Source: Rhizobiaceae bacterium
GTDB taxonomy: Bacteria > Pseudomonadota > Alphaproteobacteria > Rhizobiales > Rhizobiaceae
Direction: 5' to 3'
Length of the DNA stretch: 5,798 nucleotides
Assembly: GCA_014380965.1 (NCBI GenBank)
Contig: JACMIV010000364.1
Location: forward strand, 1 to 5,798
Both the position numbers and the translations under genes were made by a program. Under the pieces are notes generated by a model. That model was not told the origin of the DNA. It did no database searches and saw nothing but the letters and a program-made list of their open reading frames with translations. Below are positions 1 to 5,798 of this stretch, one piece after another; the stretch's first letter is position 1, and every line of letters starts with the position of its first letter.

Positions 1-30
1 GGCGGTCCGAAGCGCGGGCCACGGAGCTGA
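1..30 (+). CDS. 3' end of upstream gene, possibly a pseudouridine synthase (partial)
   Basis: Frame 1 reads GGPKRGPRS and then a TGA stop at 28-30. Only nine residues are visible, so identity cannot be shown directly. A Gly/Pro/Lys/Arg-rich end is typical of the low-complexity C-terminal tails of RluB-type 23S rRNA pseudouridine synthases in Rhizobiales, and that gene is often placed just before rsmD there. The stop lies 6 bp before the rsmD ATG, so the two genes are probably co-transcribed and translationally coupled. The reading frame and stop are seen; the product is inferred from composition and context. Confidence 0.42.
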   Translation, partial: GGPKRGPRS

Positions 31-36
31 CGGGAC

Positions 37-594
37 ATGCGGATCGTCGGCGGGCGGTTTCGCGGGCGCGCGCTGGCGAGCCCCAAGACGGATGCGATCC
101 GGCCGACGACGGACCGCATTCGCGAGAGCCTCTTCAATATCCTTCTTCACGCCTATCCAGAAAGCCTTCAGGACGCGCGGGTGCTCGATCTCTTTTCCGG
201 GACCGGCGCGCTCGGCCTCGAGGCGCTCTCGCGCGGCGCGCGCTACTGCCTCTTCGTCGAGGACGGGGTCGAGGGCAGGGGCCTTCTGCGCACCAATATC
301 GAGGCATTCGGGCTGACGGGGGCGACGCGCATCTTCCGGCGCGACGCGACGCGGCTGGGGCCCGCCGGCGCTGTCGAGCCCTTCGACATCCTCTTTGCCG
401 ATCCTCCCTATGGACGGTCCCTCGGCGAGGCGGCGCTTCTGTCGGCGCTCGGGGAGGGCTGGCTCAAGCCGGGCGCCCTTGCGGTCGTCGAGGAGGCGGC
501 GAGTGCAGCCTTCGCCGTTCCGCTGGGCTATGTCCTCGACGACGAGAGGGCGATGGGCGAGACGGTTCTGCGCGTTCTGCGCGTCCCCGTTTGA
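37..594 (+). CDS. rsmD: 16S rRNA (guanine(966)-N(2))-methyltransferase RsmD
   Basis: RsmD transfers a methyl group from S-adenosylmethionine to N2 of G966 in 16S rRNA during assembly of the small ribosomal subunit in the cytoplasm. The 185-residue protein shows the family signature throughout: the MRIVGGRFRGR start, RPTTDRIRESLFNIL at about residues 22-36, the SAM-binding motif I VLDLFSGTGALGLE at 49-62, and the catalytic DPPY motif at 122-125 within FADPPYG. Length is close to E. coli RsmD (about 198 residues), so the gene looks complete. The ATG is chosen because the family begins at this conserved N-terminus and a GGAG lies at 23-26, 10 nt upstream. It follows the preceding stop by 6 bp, which suggests an rRNA-modification operon with the upstream gene. 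The protease cluster after it is separated by 143 bp and is probably a different transcription unit. Confidence 0.96.
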   Translation: MRIVGGRFRGRALASPKTDAIRPTTDRIRESLFNILLHAYPESLQDARVLDLFSGTGALGLEALSRGARYCLFVEDGVEGRGLLRTNIEAFGLTGATRIFRRDATRLGPAGAVEPFDILFADPPYGRSLGEAALLSALGEGWLKPGALAVVEEAASAAFAVPLGYVLDDERAMGETVLRVLRVPV

Positions 595-696
595 GGCCGA
601 AGAATGGCCTGGAGCCTCGATGCCGCACCCGCTCGATGCCCACGGCACCCTAACAAAAACGTAATTGGCGCCGATTCCGACGATCCGCCATAGCTG

Positions 697-709
697 GTTA
701 CAGTGTAAC
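697..709. promoter_or_regulatory. Perfect 6-1-6 palindrome upstream of the M16 cluster; candidate operator
   Basis: The sequence GTTACA-G-TGTAAC is a perfect inverted repeat in the 143-bp gap between rsmD and the first M16 gene, 28 bp before its ATG. Inverted repeats of this size and symmetry are typical binding sites of dimeric helix-turn-helix repressors such as TetR or GntR types. The position would overlap or flank a promoter for the protease-patatin cluster. The palindrome is seen directly; its regulatory role is inferred and no regulator gene is present in the window. The gap is visibly more AT-rich than the coding flanks, which fits a promoter region, but I find no convincing sigma-70 pair. 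Confidence 0.4.
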
Positions 710-737
710 GCTTAAGACGCACGAGGACCTGCCGACG

Positions 738-2180
738 ATGATCCCCTTTTTCAAGCGCGCCGCCGTTTCCGCTCTCGCCCTCTCGCTCGGCTTCTCCCCC
801 GTCGCTTCCTTCGCCGAGACGGTGGTGGCAACGCCTCCCGTTGCGGGTACGGCAGCCACCCCGGCCGAACGTCTCGCGGAAGCCGAGGCGATGCGCCCGA
901 AGAACGAGAGCTTCCTCTTGGAGAACGGGTTGCAGGTCGTCGTCCTGCCGGATCGCCGCGCACCGGTCGTCACGCAGATGGTCTGGAACAGAGCCGGCTC
1001 CGCGGACGAGGCGCCGGGCGTATCCGGCATCGCCCATTTCCTCGAGCATCTGATGTTCAAGGGGACGAAGACCCACCCCGCCGGCGCCTTCTCCAGCGCC
1101 ATCTCCGACATCGGCGGCGAGGAGAACGCCTTCACCAGCTACGATTACACGGCCTACTACCAGCAGGTCCCGTCCGACGCGCTGGAGACGATGATGGCGT
1201 TCGAGGCCGACCGGATGGAGAATCTCGTCCTCTCCGACGAGGCCGTCCTCCCCGAGCGCGACGTGATCCTCGAAGAGCGCCGCCAGCGCATCGACAACGA
1301 TCCCGGCTCCCAGCTCCAGGAGCAGATGCAGGCGGCTCTCTACCAGAACAGCCATTACGGCATCCCGATCATCGGATGGCGCCACGAGATGGAAGAGCTG
1401 TCGCGGGAAGACGCGATCGCCTGGTACGACACCTATTACACGCCGAACAACGCGACGCTCATCATTGCGGGCGACGTGACCACCGATGCGGTCCGCACGC
1501 TGGCGGAAAAGACCTTCGGCAAGGTGAAGCGCCGTGCCGAGCCGAAGGACCGCGCCGCCGAGCGCCCCGTCGAGGCGGAGCCGCTCGCCGCCCGCACCGT
1601 GACCCTCACGGACCCGAAGGTGACGCAGCCCTCGATGCAGCGCGTCTACCTCACGCCCTCCGACACGACGGCGGAGCCGGGGGAAGGGGAGGCGCTCGAC
1701 GTTCTCTCCGACGTCCTCGGCGGCGGCACGACAAGCCGTCTCTATCGCGCGCTCGTCGTCGAGCAGGGGATCGCGGCCGGGGTCGGCGCCTACAATTCGG
1801 GCACGGCTCTCAAGGAGGGCGAGTTCGGCGTTTATGGCACGCCGCGCGGAACTGCCGACATCGGTGCCATCGAGGCGGGGATCGATGCGGAGCTGGCGAA
1901 GATCTTGAAGGACGGGATCACCGAGGCCGAACTCGAACGCGCCAAGAACCGCGTCCGCAAGGCGGTCGTCTACGAGCGCGACAGCCAGACCTCGCTCGCC
2001 CGCCGCTACGGCGCCGCGATCTCGACGGGCCGCACCATCGCCGATGTCGACTCCTATCCGGACCGGATCGAGACCGTCACGGTCGCGAGCGTCAACGCGG
2101 TCGCCCGGAAATATCTACAGCCGAAGCGCTCGGTGACGGGCTTTCTCCTGCCGTCGCCCGGCGCCGACACCCGTTCCTGA
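738..2180 (+). CDS. Secreted M16B zinc metallopeptidase, catalytic (HxxEH) subunit
   Basis: This 480-residue protein belongs to the pitrilysin/insulinase family M16. It starts with a Sec signal peptide: a basic K7-R8, a hydrophobic core at about 9-24, and likely cleavage after ASFA at residue 26. It should therefore act in the periplasm. The inverted zinc motif is HFLEH, with zinc ligands H100 and H104 and catalytic E103. The third ligand is E180 (or E179) in VILEER, about 76 residues later as usual. GGEENAFTSYDYTAYY at 126-141 is also conserved in the family. The C-terminal M16 domain includes GGGTTSRLY at 328-336. The Arg/Tyr pair expected just after it is replaced by V340 and A347, so this chain probably needs a partner. 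The ATG is supported by GAGGA at 723-727, 10 nt upstream, and by the signal peptide. It is first in a tight cluster, with the next gene 22 bp downstream. The natural substrate is unknown; degradation of peptides in the periplasm is likely. Confidence 0.93.
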   Translation: MIPFFKRAAVSALALSLGFSPVASFAETVVATPPVAGTAATPAERLAEAEAMRPKNESFLLENGLQVVVLPDRRAPVVTQMVWNRAGSADEAPGVSGIAHFLEHLMFKGTKTHPAGAFSSAISDIGGEENAFTSYDYTAYYQQVPSDALETMMAFEADRMENLVLSDEAVLPERDVILEERRQRIDNDPGSQLQEQMQAALYQNSHYGIPIIGWRHEMEELSREDAIAWYDTYYTPNNATLIIAGDVTTDAVRTLAEKTFGKVKRRAEPKDRAAERPVEAEPLAARTVTLTDPKVTQPSMQRVYLTPSDTTAEPGEGEALDVLSDVLGGGTTSRLYRALVVEQGIAAGVGAYNSGTALKEGEFGVYGTPRGTADIGAIEAGIDAELAKILKDGITEAELERAKNRVRKAVVYERDSQTSLARRYGAAISTGRTIADVDSYPDRIETVTVASVNAVARKYLQPKRSVTGFLLPSPGADTRS

Positions 2181-2202
2181 TCCGATATCGAGGCTTTCGA
2201 CG

Positions 2203-3522
2203 ATGAACATGATCTCGCGATGCACCGGTGCGGCCGGCATGGCTCTGACCGTCTCCCTGTCCTTCGCCGCGCCCGCTGCTGCGGTCGAGATCCAGGAGGT
2301 AACGAGCCCGGGCGGCATCAGGGCGCTGCTGGTCGAGGACTACACCAATCCTCTCATCGCCGTGAACTTCGCCTTCAAGGGCGCCGGCACGACGGCTGAC
2401 GCGCCGGGCAAGGAGGGCACAGGCAATCTCCTGACGGGCCTTCTCGACGAGGGTGCGGGCGAGATTGAAAGCCTTGCCTTCCAGGAGAAGCTGGACGAAC
2501 TCGGCGTCAGCCTCAGCTACGACGCGAGCTACGACAACTTCACGGGCTCGTTCCGTACGCTCGTCGAGAATGAGGCCGAGGCGTTCGAGCTCCTTCGTCT
2601 GTCGATCAACGCGCCGCGTTTGGACGAGGAGCCGGTCGCCCGCATCCGCGCGCAGATCGAGACCGGCATCGTCGCTAGCGAGAATGATCCTGGAGAGCTG
2701 GCTTCCAAGGCCTGGCGACGGACCGTCTTTCCGGGCCATCCCTACTCCCGGCCGAGCGAAGGCACCGTCGACACGCTGAAATCGGTGACGAGAGAGGACC
2801 TCGAGAGCTTCCGCGCCAAGGGCTTCGGAAAGGATAATCTCGTCGTCGGCGTCGTCGGCGCTATCGATGCCGAGGCGCTCGGCGCCGAACTCGACGCCGT
2901 CTTCGGCGCGCTGCCTGCTGAGGCGGATCTCGCGGTCGTGCCGGAGGCGTCTCCGGTCACAGGCAAGACCGAAGCGGTGACGCTCGACGTGCCGCAGACG
3001 ACGATCCAGTTCGCGCTGCCGGGCATCAAGCGCGAGGACGACGACTTCTTCGCCGCCTATCTCGTGAATCATGTGCTGGGTGGCGGCTCCTTCTCTTCGC
3101 GACTCTACCAGGAAATCCGGGAAAAGCGCGGCCTTGCCTACGGCGCCAACTCGTTTCTCGCCTCCTACGACCACTCCGCGGTGCTCGGCGCCTCGACCGC
3201 GACACGCGCGGACAAGGCGCAGGAGTCGATCGACATCATCCGCGCCGAAATGAAGCGTATGGCGAACGAAGGGCCGACGGAGGACGAACTCGCCAAGGCA
3301 AAGGCCTACGTGAAGGGCGCCTATGCCATCCAGAACCTTTCCTCGTCGCTGTCGATCGCCTCGACGCTGGTCGGCATCCAGCTCGACGATCTCGGCATCG
3401 ACTATATCGACGAGCGCCAGAGGCTGATCGATGCCGTGACGATGGACGACGTACGCCGCATCGCCGGGCGCCTTCTTTCCGTCGATCCGACCGTCATCAC
3501 CGTCGGCCCGGCAGGGTCCTGA
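2203..3522 (+). CDS. Secreted M16B peptidase partner subunit (no zinc motif, Arg/Tyr pair present)
   Basis: This 439-residue M16 family protein has a Sec signal peptide with likely cleavage after APAAA at about residue 27, so it should be periplasmic. Where its neighbour has HFLEH, this protein has N75-L-L-T-G79, so it cannot bind the catalytic zinc. Its C-terminal domain keeps GGGSFSSRLYQEIREKRGLAY at about 293-313, including R306 and Y313, which match the Arg/Tyr pair that contacts substrate in the non-catalytic chain of heterodimeric M16B enzymes. It is therefore best read as the partner of the upstream protein and not as a dead paralogue. Start choice: GAGG at 2190-2193 lies 9 nt before the ATG at 2203 and 15 nt before a second in-frame ATG at 2209, which favours the first. 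The gene begins 22 bp after its partner and ends 5 bp before the patatin gene. Confidence 0.92.
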   Translation: MNMISRCTGAAGMALTVSLSFAAPAAAVEIQEVTSPGGIRALLVEDYTNPLIAVNFAFKGAGTTADAPGKEGTGNLLTGLLDEGAGEIESLAFQEKLDELGVSLSYDASYDNFTGSFRTLVENEAEAFELLRLSINAPRLDEEPVARIRAQIETGIVASENDPGELASKAWRRTVFPGHPYSRPSEGTVDTLKSVTREDLESFRAKGFGKDNLVVGVVGAIDAEALGAELDAVFGALPAEADLAVVPEASPVTGKTEAVTLDVPQTTIQFALPGIKREDDDFFAAYLVNHVLGGGSFSSRLYQEIREKRGLAYGANSFLASYDHSAVLGASTATRADKAQESIDIIRAEMKRMANEGPTEDELAKAKAYVKGAYAIQNLSSSLSIASTLVGIQLDDLGIDYIDERQRLIDAVTMDDVRRIAGRLLSVDPTVITVGPAGS

Positions 3523-3527
3523 CGGCG

Positions 3528-4409
3528 ATGACGGCCGACCTGCGGATCGGCCTTGCGCTCGGCGGCGGCGGGGCGCGGGGCATCGCCCATATCCACGTCC
3601 TTTCCGCGCTCGACGATCTCGGCGTGCGCCCCGCCCATATCGCCGGCTCGTCGATCGGGGCGATCATCGGCGCGGCCTATGCCGGCGGCATGTCGGGCCG
3701 CGATATCGAAGCTTTTGCGCTTCAGACGTTCGCGACCCCCCGCGCGCTCGCCGGCCGTCTCTGGGCAACGCGGCCGCCCAACTTCAAGGAATTCTGGGCC
3801 GACGGCGGCTTCCGGCTCGGCCAACTCAATGCAAAGCGCGTGCTTGCCGCGTTCCTGCCGCCGGTCTTCGCCCGGCGCTTCGAGGAGCTCACGATCCCTC
3901 TGACGGTCGTTGCGACCGACTTCTACGCCCGCCGCGAACTCGTCATTCGCACGGGCGACCTGATGAGCGCGCTTGCGGCCTCCGCGGCCCTGCCGGCGGT
4001 TTTTCGTCCGGTGCGGCGGGAAGGGCTCGTCCTCCTCGATGGCGGCATCTACTCGCCGCTGCCCTTCGACCTGCTCCGCGACATGGCCGACGCGATCGTC
4101 GCAGTCGACGTCAATGGCGGGCCCGAGGGCGATGGTTCCAGTCTGCCCGCACCCTTCCAGGCGATGGTTGGCGCGTCCCAGCTCATGCAGCAGGCGCTGA
4201 TCGAGACGAAGTTGATGATCGACCCGCCCGACATTCTCTTTCGCCCGCCGGTGGCCCGCTTCGGCGTTCTCGACTTCATGCGCACCCGCACGATCTTGGC
4301 GGAAACGGTTTCCCTGCGTGAAGAGGCAAAGCATGCGATCGGCCGGCTCCTCGAGCGTCCGCACTTCGACGTCGAAGCGGCCATCGCCGCCCTTCAAGCG
4401 CACCGCTGA
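3528..4409 (+). CDS. Patatin-like phospholipase, RssA-like
   Basis: Patatin-family enzymes are serine acyl hydrolases that use a Ser-Asp dyad to cleave acyl esters, usually of phospholipids. The 293-residue protein has all the expected motifs: the oxyanion-hole glycine loop GGGGARG at 12-18, the nucleophile elbow G40-S-S42-I-G44 with S42 as nucleophile, ASAALPAVF at 151-159, and the catalytic D171 in DGG. The C-terminal stretch around DPPDILFRP and LDFMRT resembles E. coli RssA (about 300 residues), so the gene is full length. No signal peptide or membrane segment is visible, which suggests a cytoplasmic or inner-membrane-associated enzyme. The ATG is 5 bp after the preceding stop with only a weak AGGG 11 nt upstream, so translational coupling is likely. 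The natural substrate is not known from sequence. RssA-type proteins have no settled physiological role, so I give no symbol. Confidence 0.92.
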   Translation: MTADLRIGLALGGGGARGIAHIHVLSALDDLGVRPAHIAGSSIGAIIGAAYAGGMSGRDIEAFALQTFATPRALAGRLWATRPPNFKEFWADGGFRLGQLNAKRVLAAFLPPVFARRFEELTIPLTVVATDFYARRELVIRTGDLMSALAASAALPAVFRPVRREGLVLLDGGIYSPLPFDLLRDMADAIVAVDVNGGPEGDGSSLPAPFQAMVGASQLMQQALIETKLMIDPPDILFRPPVARFGVLDFMRTRTILAETVSLREEAKHAIGRLLERPHFDVEAAIAALQAHR

Positions 4410-4442
4410 CGGCAGCCACCCGGCGCGATGCCGCTTTGTCCT

Positions 4443-5480
4443 CTACCGCGTCGCCACTTCCTCCAGAAACCGCATCAGCCCTGTCTCCACCTGCGTCAGC
4501 CCCTCGCGCCGACGTCCCTTCAGAAGATCGGGGTCGAGCCGTTCCTCCTCATACGCGGTGACGATCTCGGGATGGACGTAGGAGGCGCGGGCGACGGCCG
4601 GCGTGTTTCGGAGAACCTGGCTCACCGAGCGCATGGCGGCGGCGATCGCTCTTTTTCGCTTGGAAGCGCTGTTGAGGTCGGTCCCGGCTTCTTGGATCAG
4701 GAACCGAAGAGCTTCGGCAGACCCGTGAAAGGTGCGAAAATCCTTTGCCGATACGCGAGCCTCGGCGGCTTCGCGAAGGTAGTCGTTGAGGAGCGTCGCC
4801 GTCAGGCGGCGTGGTTTCTTGGCACGCGGTTCCGGAAAGCTGAAAAGTCTCTTGTCCTTGAGTTTGCGTACGCGCGCGAGCGACTGCAGAAGCGGTTTGT
4901 CGGTAATCTCGATGACCTGCGCCTTACCGGACTTGCCGACGAACTTGAGCATCGCGCCGCGCTTCGTCAGGCGGATGTTGGATCTTTGAAGGGACGCAAC
5001 GCCCCGGCCCCCGTCGGCGGCATATTTCTCGTGCCCCGGACGCATGGCTTCGAGGTCGACGAGCCGGGCCGCGATGGCGGCAGTGGCGCGGCGATCGATG
5101 ATCTTGCGTCGCATGTCCTTGGCGATGCGCCGCCGGAGCTTCGGCAAAGAGCGCCCGAAGCGCATCAGGCGCTCCGTCTTCAGCGCGTTGCGCACGTTCA
5201 CCCAGAGATCGTGGTAGCGATATTGCAGCCGGCCTTTTTCGTCCCGCCCGATCGCCTGGATGTGTCCGTTCTCCTCGATGCAGATCCGAACATCTGACCA
5301 GGCGGGCGGTATCACCATGGCTTGAACCCGTTCGGCAACCCGAGGATCGGCGATCTCCTCGCCATGGGTGAAACAGATCTGGTGCTTGTCGTCGACCATC
5401 ATGCGCTCGATCCCGAAATCCTTCGGATCGACCATCACGAGACCCAGGGTCTCGGCTTGGAGGGCAAGGCGCTTGTTCAT
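4443..5480 (-). CDS. DNA topoisomerase IB (bacterial, poxvirus-like)
   Basis: Type IB topoisomerases relax supercoils by nicking one strand through a 3'-phosphotyrosine, swivelling and resealing. The 345-residue protein matches the bacterial poxvirus-like group. The N-terminal DNA-binding domain contains IPPAWSDVRIC at 57-67 and GHIQAIGRDEKGRLQYRYH at 72-90. The catalytic domain has R147 (in MRPGHEKYA), K183 (VGKSGK), R249 (KDFRT), N292 and the nucleophile Y301 (SYVHP). An Asn at the site held by His in vaccinia virus is also found in the Deinococcus enzyme, so it is normal for bacteria. The stop is TAG at 4443-4445. The ATG at 5480 fits the usual family start, but no clear Shine-Dalgarno precedes it. 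The next in-frame ATGs (codons 16, 27 and 28) would cut into conserved sequence. The gene is convergent with the patatin gene (33-bp gap) and divergent from the DUF2945 gene, and an EcfG-type promoter lies upstream. Confidence 0.94.
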   Translation of the reverse strand: MNKRLALQAETLGLVMVDPKDFGIERMMVDDKHQICFTHGEEIADPRVAERVQAMVIPPAWSDVRICIEENGHIQAIGRDEKGRLQYRYHDLWVNVRNALKTERLMRFGRSLPKLRRRIAKDMRRKIIDRRATAAIAARLVDLEAMRPGHEKYAADGGRGVASLQRSNIRLTKRGAMLKFVGKSGKAQVIEITDKPLLQSLARVRKLKDKRLFSFPEPRAKKPRRLTATLLNDYLREAAEARVSAKDFRTFHGSAEALRFLIQEAGTDLNSASKRKRAIAAAMRSVSQVLRNTPAVARASYVHPEIVTAYEEERLDPDLLKGRRREGLTQVETGLMRFLEEVATR

Positions 5481-5520
5481 GGACAGGATCGTTTCGGCTG
5501 CGGATGTCGAGAACGTCTTG

Positions 5521-5546
5521 AACGGCTGTCTCTGCCGCGAAGTTCC
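5521..5546 (-). promoter_or_regulatory. Candidate EcfG/RpoE2 (general stress sigma) promoter of the topoisomerase IB gene
   Basis: Read on the minus strand, GGAAC (5546-5542) is followed after exactly 17 nt by CGTT (5524-5521). This is an exact match to GGAAC-N16/17-CGTT, the consensus described for EcfG/RpoE2 sigma factors of the PhyR-NepR general stress response in Alphaproteobacteria. Transcription would start near 5514, giving a leader of about 30-35 nt before the ATG at 5480. The location in the divergent intergenic region and the correct orientation and spacing support it. The match is seen; activity is inferred. Confidence 0.68.
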
Positions 5547-5595
5547 TGTTGGATACCTGCGACCAAACTGCGGAGCCGGCCATGCTCTGCCTGCG

Positions 5596-5621
5596 GGAAC
5601 GTCGCTACGCCCGTCCGCATT
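5596..5621 (+). promoter_or_regulatory. Candidate EcfG/RpoE2-like promoter of the DUF2945/HVA1 gene
   Basis: GGAAC at 5596-5600 is followed after 17 nt by CATT at 5618-5621. It matches the looser GGAAC-N18/19-TT form of the RpoE2 consensus and differs from GGAAC-N17-CGTT at one base of the -10 element. Transcription would start near 5628, about 40 nt before the ATG at 5667, with the Shine-Dalgarno inside the leader. It is weaker than the opposing element at 5521-5546. Confidence 0.48.
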
Positions 5622-5651
5622 CGTCAGCCAGGATCAACGCTGAGCGCAGGC

Positions 5652-5658
5652 AAAGGAG
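5652..5658 (+). promoter_or_regulatory. Strong ribosome binding site for the DUF2945/HVA1 gene
   Basis: AAAGGAG ends 8 nt before the ATG at 5667. It is the best Shine-Dalgarno in the window and fixes the start of a gene that is otherwise cut by the window edge. Confidence 0.75.
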
Positions 5659-5666
5659 AAGACGAG

Positions 5667-5798
5667 ATGACGAAGTTTCGTAAGGGCCAGAAAGTCGAGT
5701 GGAAGTGGGGACAGGGAACCGCCGAGGGCAAGATCGCCGAGAGCTTTACCGAGAAGGTGACCCGCACCATCAAGGGCAAGGAGATCACCCGCAACGCC
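5667..5798 (+). CDS. DUF2945 / HVA1-type small protein (5' part; runs off the window)
   Basis: Forty-four codons are visible before the window ends, with no stop. The start MTKFRKGQKVEWKWGQGTAEG and the later TRTIKGKEITRNA match the DUF2945 family, now annotated as hypervirulence-associated (HVA1) proteins with a small Tudor-like beta domain. Members are usually about 65-80 residues, so more than half of the gene is probably here. The biochemical role of bacterial members is not established; the fold suggests binding to a charged partner, and the family name comes from a fungal study. The protein is rich in Lys and Glu and has no signal peptide. The start is set by a strong AAAGGAG 8 nt upstream. 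The gene is divergent from the topoisomerase IB gene, and an EcfG-like promoter lies about 45 bp upstream of the ATG, which suggests a stress-induced protein. Confidence 0.8.
   Translation, partial: MTKFRKGQKVEWKWGQGTAEGKIAESFTEKVTRTIKGKEITRNA

Noticed and set aside
594..618. Short hairpin AGGCC/GGCCT just after rsmD as a terminator
   Set aside because: The stem is only 5 bp with a 7-nt loop and no T tract follows.
665..694. Possible sigma-70 promoter, TTGGCG with CATAGC 18 nt downstream, before the M16 cluster
   Set aside because: Both boxes match the consensus poorly; a promoter is likely in this gap but these boxes cannot be supported.
528..1385. Long minus-strand open frame of 285 codons antisense to the first M16 gene
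   Set aside because: It is low-complexity Arg/Gly/Ala-rich sequence with no family motif and overlaps a clear M16 gene; GC-rich third positions create such shadows.
1376..2206. Plus-strand open frame of 276 codons inside the first M16 gene in another frame
   Set aside because: Arg/Gly/Ala/His-rich frame-shifted shadow of the protease gene.
2092..3174. Minus-strand open frame of 360 codons antisense to the second M16 gene
   Set aside because: No recognisable domain, and composition typical of an antisense shadow of a GC-rich gene.
3402..4403. Minus-strand open frame of 333 codons over the patatin gene
   Set aside because: The plus strand carries all patatin catalytic motifs; the minus frame has Arg/Asp/Glu-rich non-specific sequence.
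4405..4439. Hairpins in the convergent gap (CGGCA/TGCCG followed by CTTTGTC) as a bidirectional terminator
   Set aside because: The 5-bp stem encloses a 14-nt loop with competing pairings and only three T in a row; plausible by position but too weak to call.
4428..5297. Plus-strand open frame of 289 codons over the topoisomerase gene
   Set aside because: The minus strand encodes all topoisomerase IB catalytic residues; the plus frame has no motif.
5368..5643. Plus-strand open frame of 91 codons spanning the topoisomerase start and the divergent intergenic region
   Set aside because: No homology recognised, no good ribosome binding site, and it would run through both candidate promoters.

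Overview
The window is GC-rich, densely coding chromosomal DNA that looks like an alphaproteobacterium, most likely Hyphomicrobiales (Rhizobiales). The reasons are the GC-rich third codon positions, an rsmD gene that follows what looks like the Gly/Pro/Lys/Arg-rich tail of a pseudouridine synthase, a paired M16 protease locus, a bacterial topoisomerase IB, a DUF2945/HVA1-type gene, and promoter-like sequences of the alphaproteobacterial general stress sigma factor EcfG (RpoE2). The genus cannot be fixed from the sequence alone.

Layout. Positions 1-30 hold the last codons of an upstream gene. Positions 37-594 encode RsmD, the 16S rRNA m2G966 methyltransferase. A 143-bp gap carries a perfect 6-1-6 palindrome and then opens a tight plus-strand cluster: a secreted zinc peptidase of family M16 (738-2180), a second secreted M16 protein (2203-3522) and a patatin-like phospholipase resembling RssA (3528-4409). 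The gaps inside the cluster are 22 and 5 bp. After a 33-bp convergent gap comes a minus-strand DNA topoisomerase IB (4443-5480). A 186-bp divergent intergenic region separates it from a DUF2945/HVA1-type gene (5667 onward) that runs off the window.

How the genes work together. The two M16 proteins have complementary active sites. The first keeps the HxxEH zinc motif but lacks the Arg/Tyr pair of the C-terminal domain. The second has lost HxxEH but keeps the Arg/Tyr pair. This is the pattern of obligate heterodimeric M16B proteases, so the two probably form one periplasmic peptidase. The patatin has no export signal, so it probably acts on the cytoplasmic side even though it is co-transcribed with them.

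The most notable non-coding signal is in the right-hand intergenic region. Upstream of the topoisomerase gene, on the minus strand, is an exact GGAAC-N17-CGTT, the EcfG/RpoE2 consensus. On the plus strand, upstream of the DUF2945 gene, is GGAAC-N17-CATT, which also fits the looser form GGAAC-N19-TT. This suggests a divergent pair of general-stress-response genes. No mobile element, CRISPR array, tRNA or rRNA was seen, and nothing here looks like a wholly new system.
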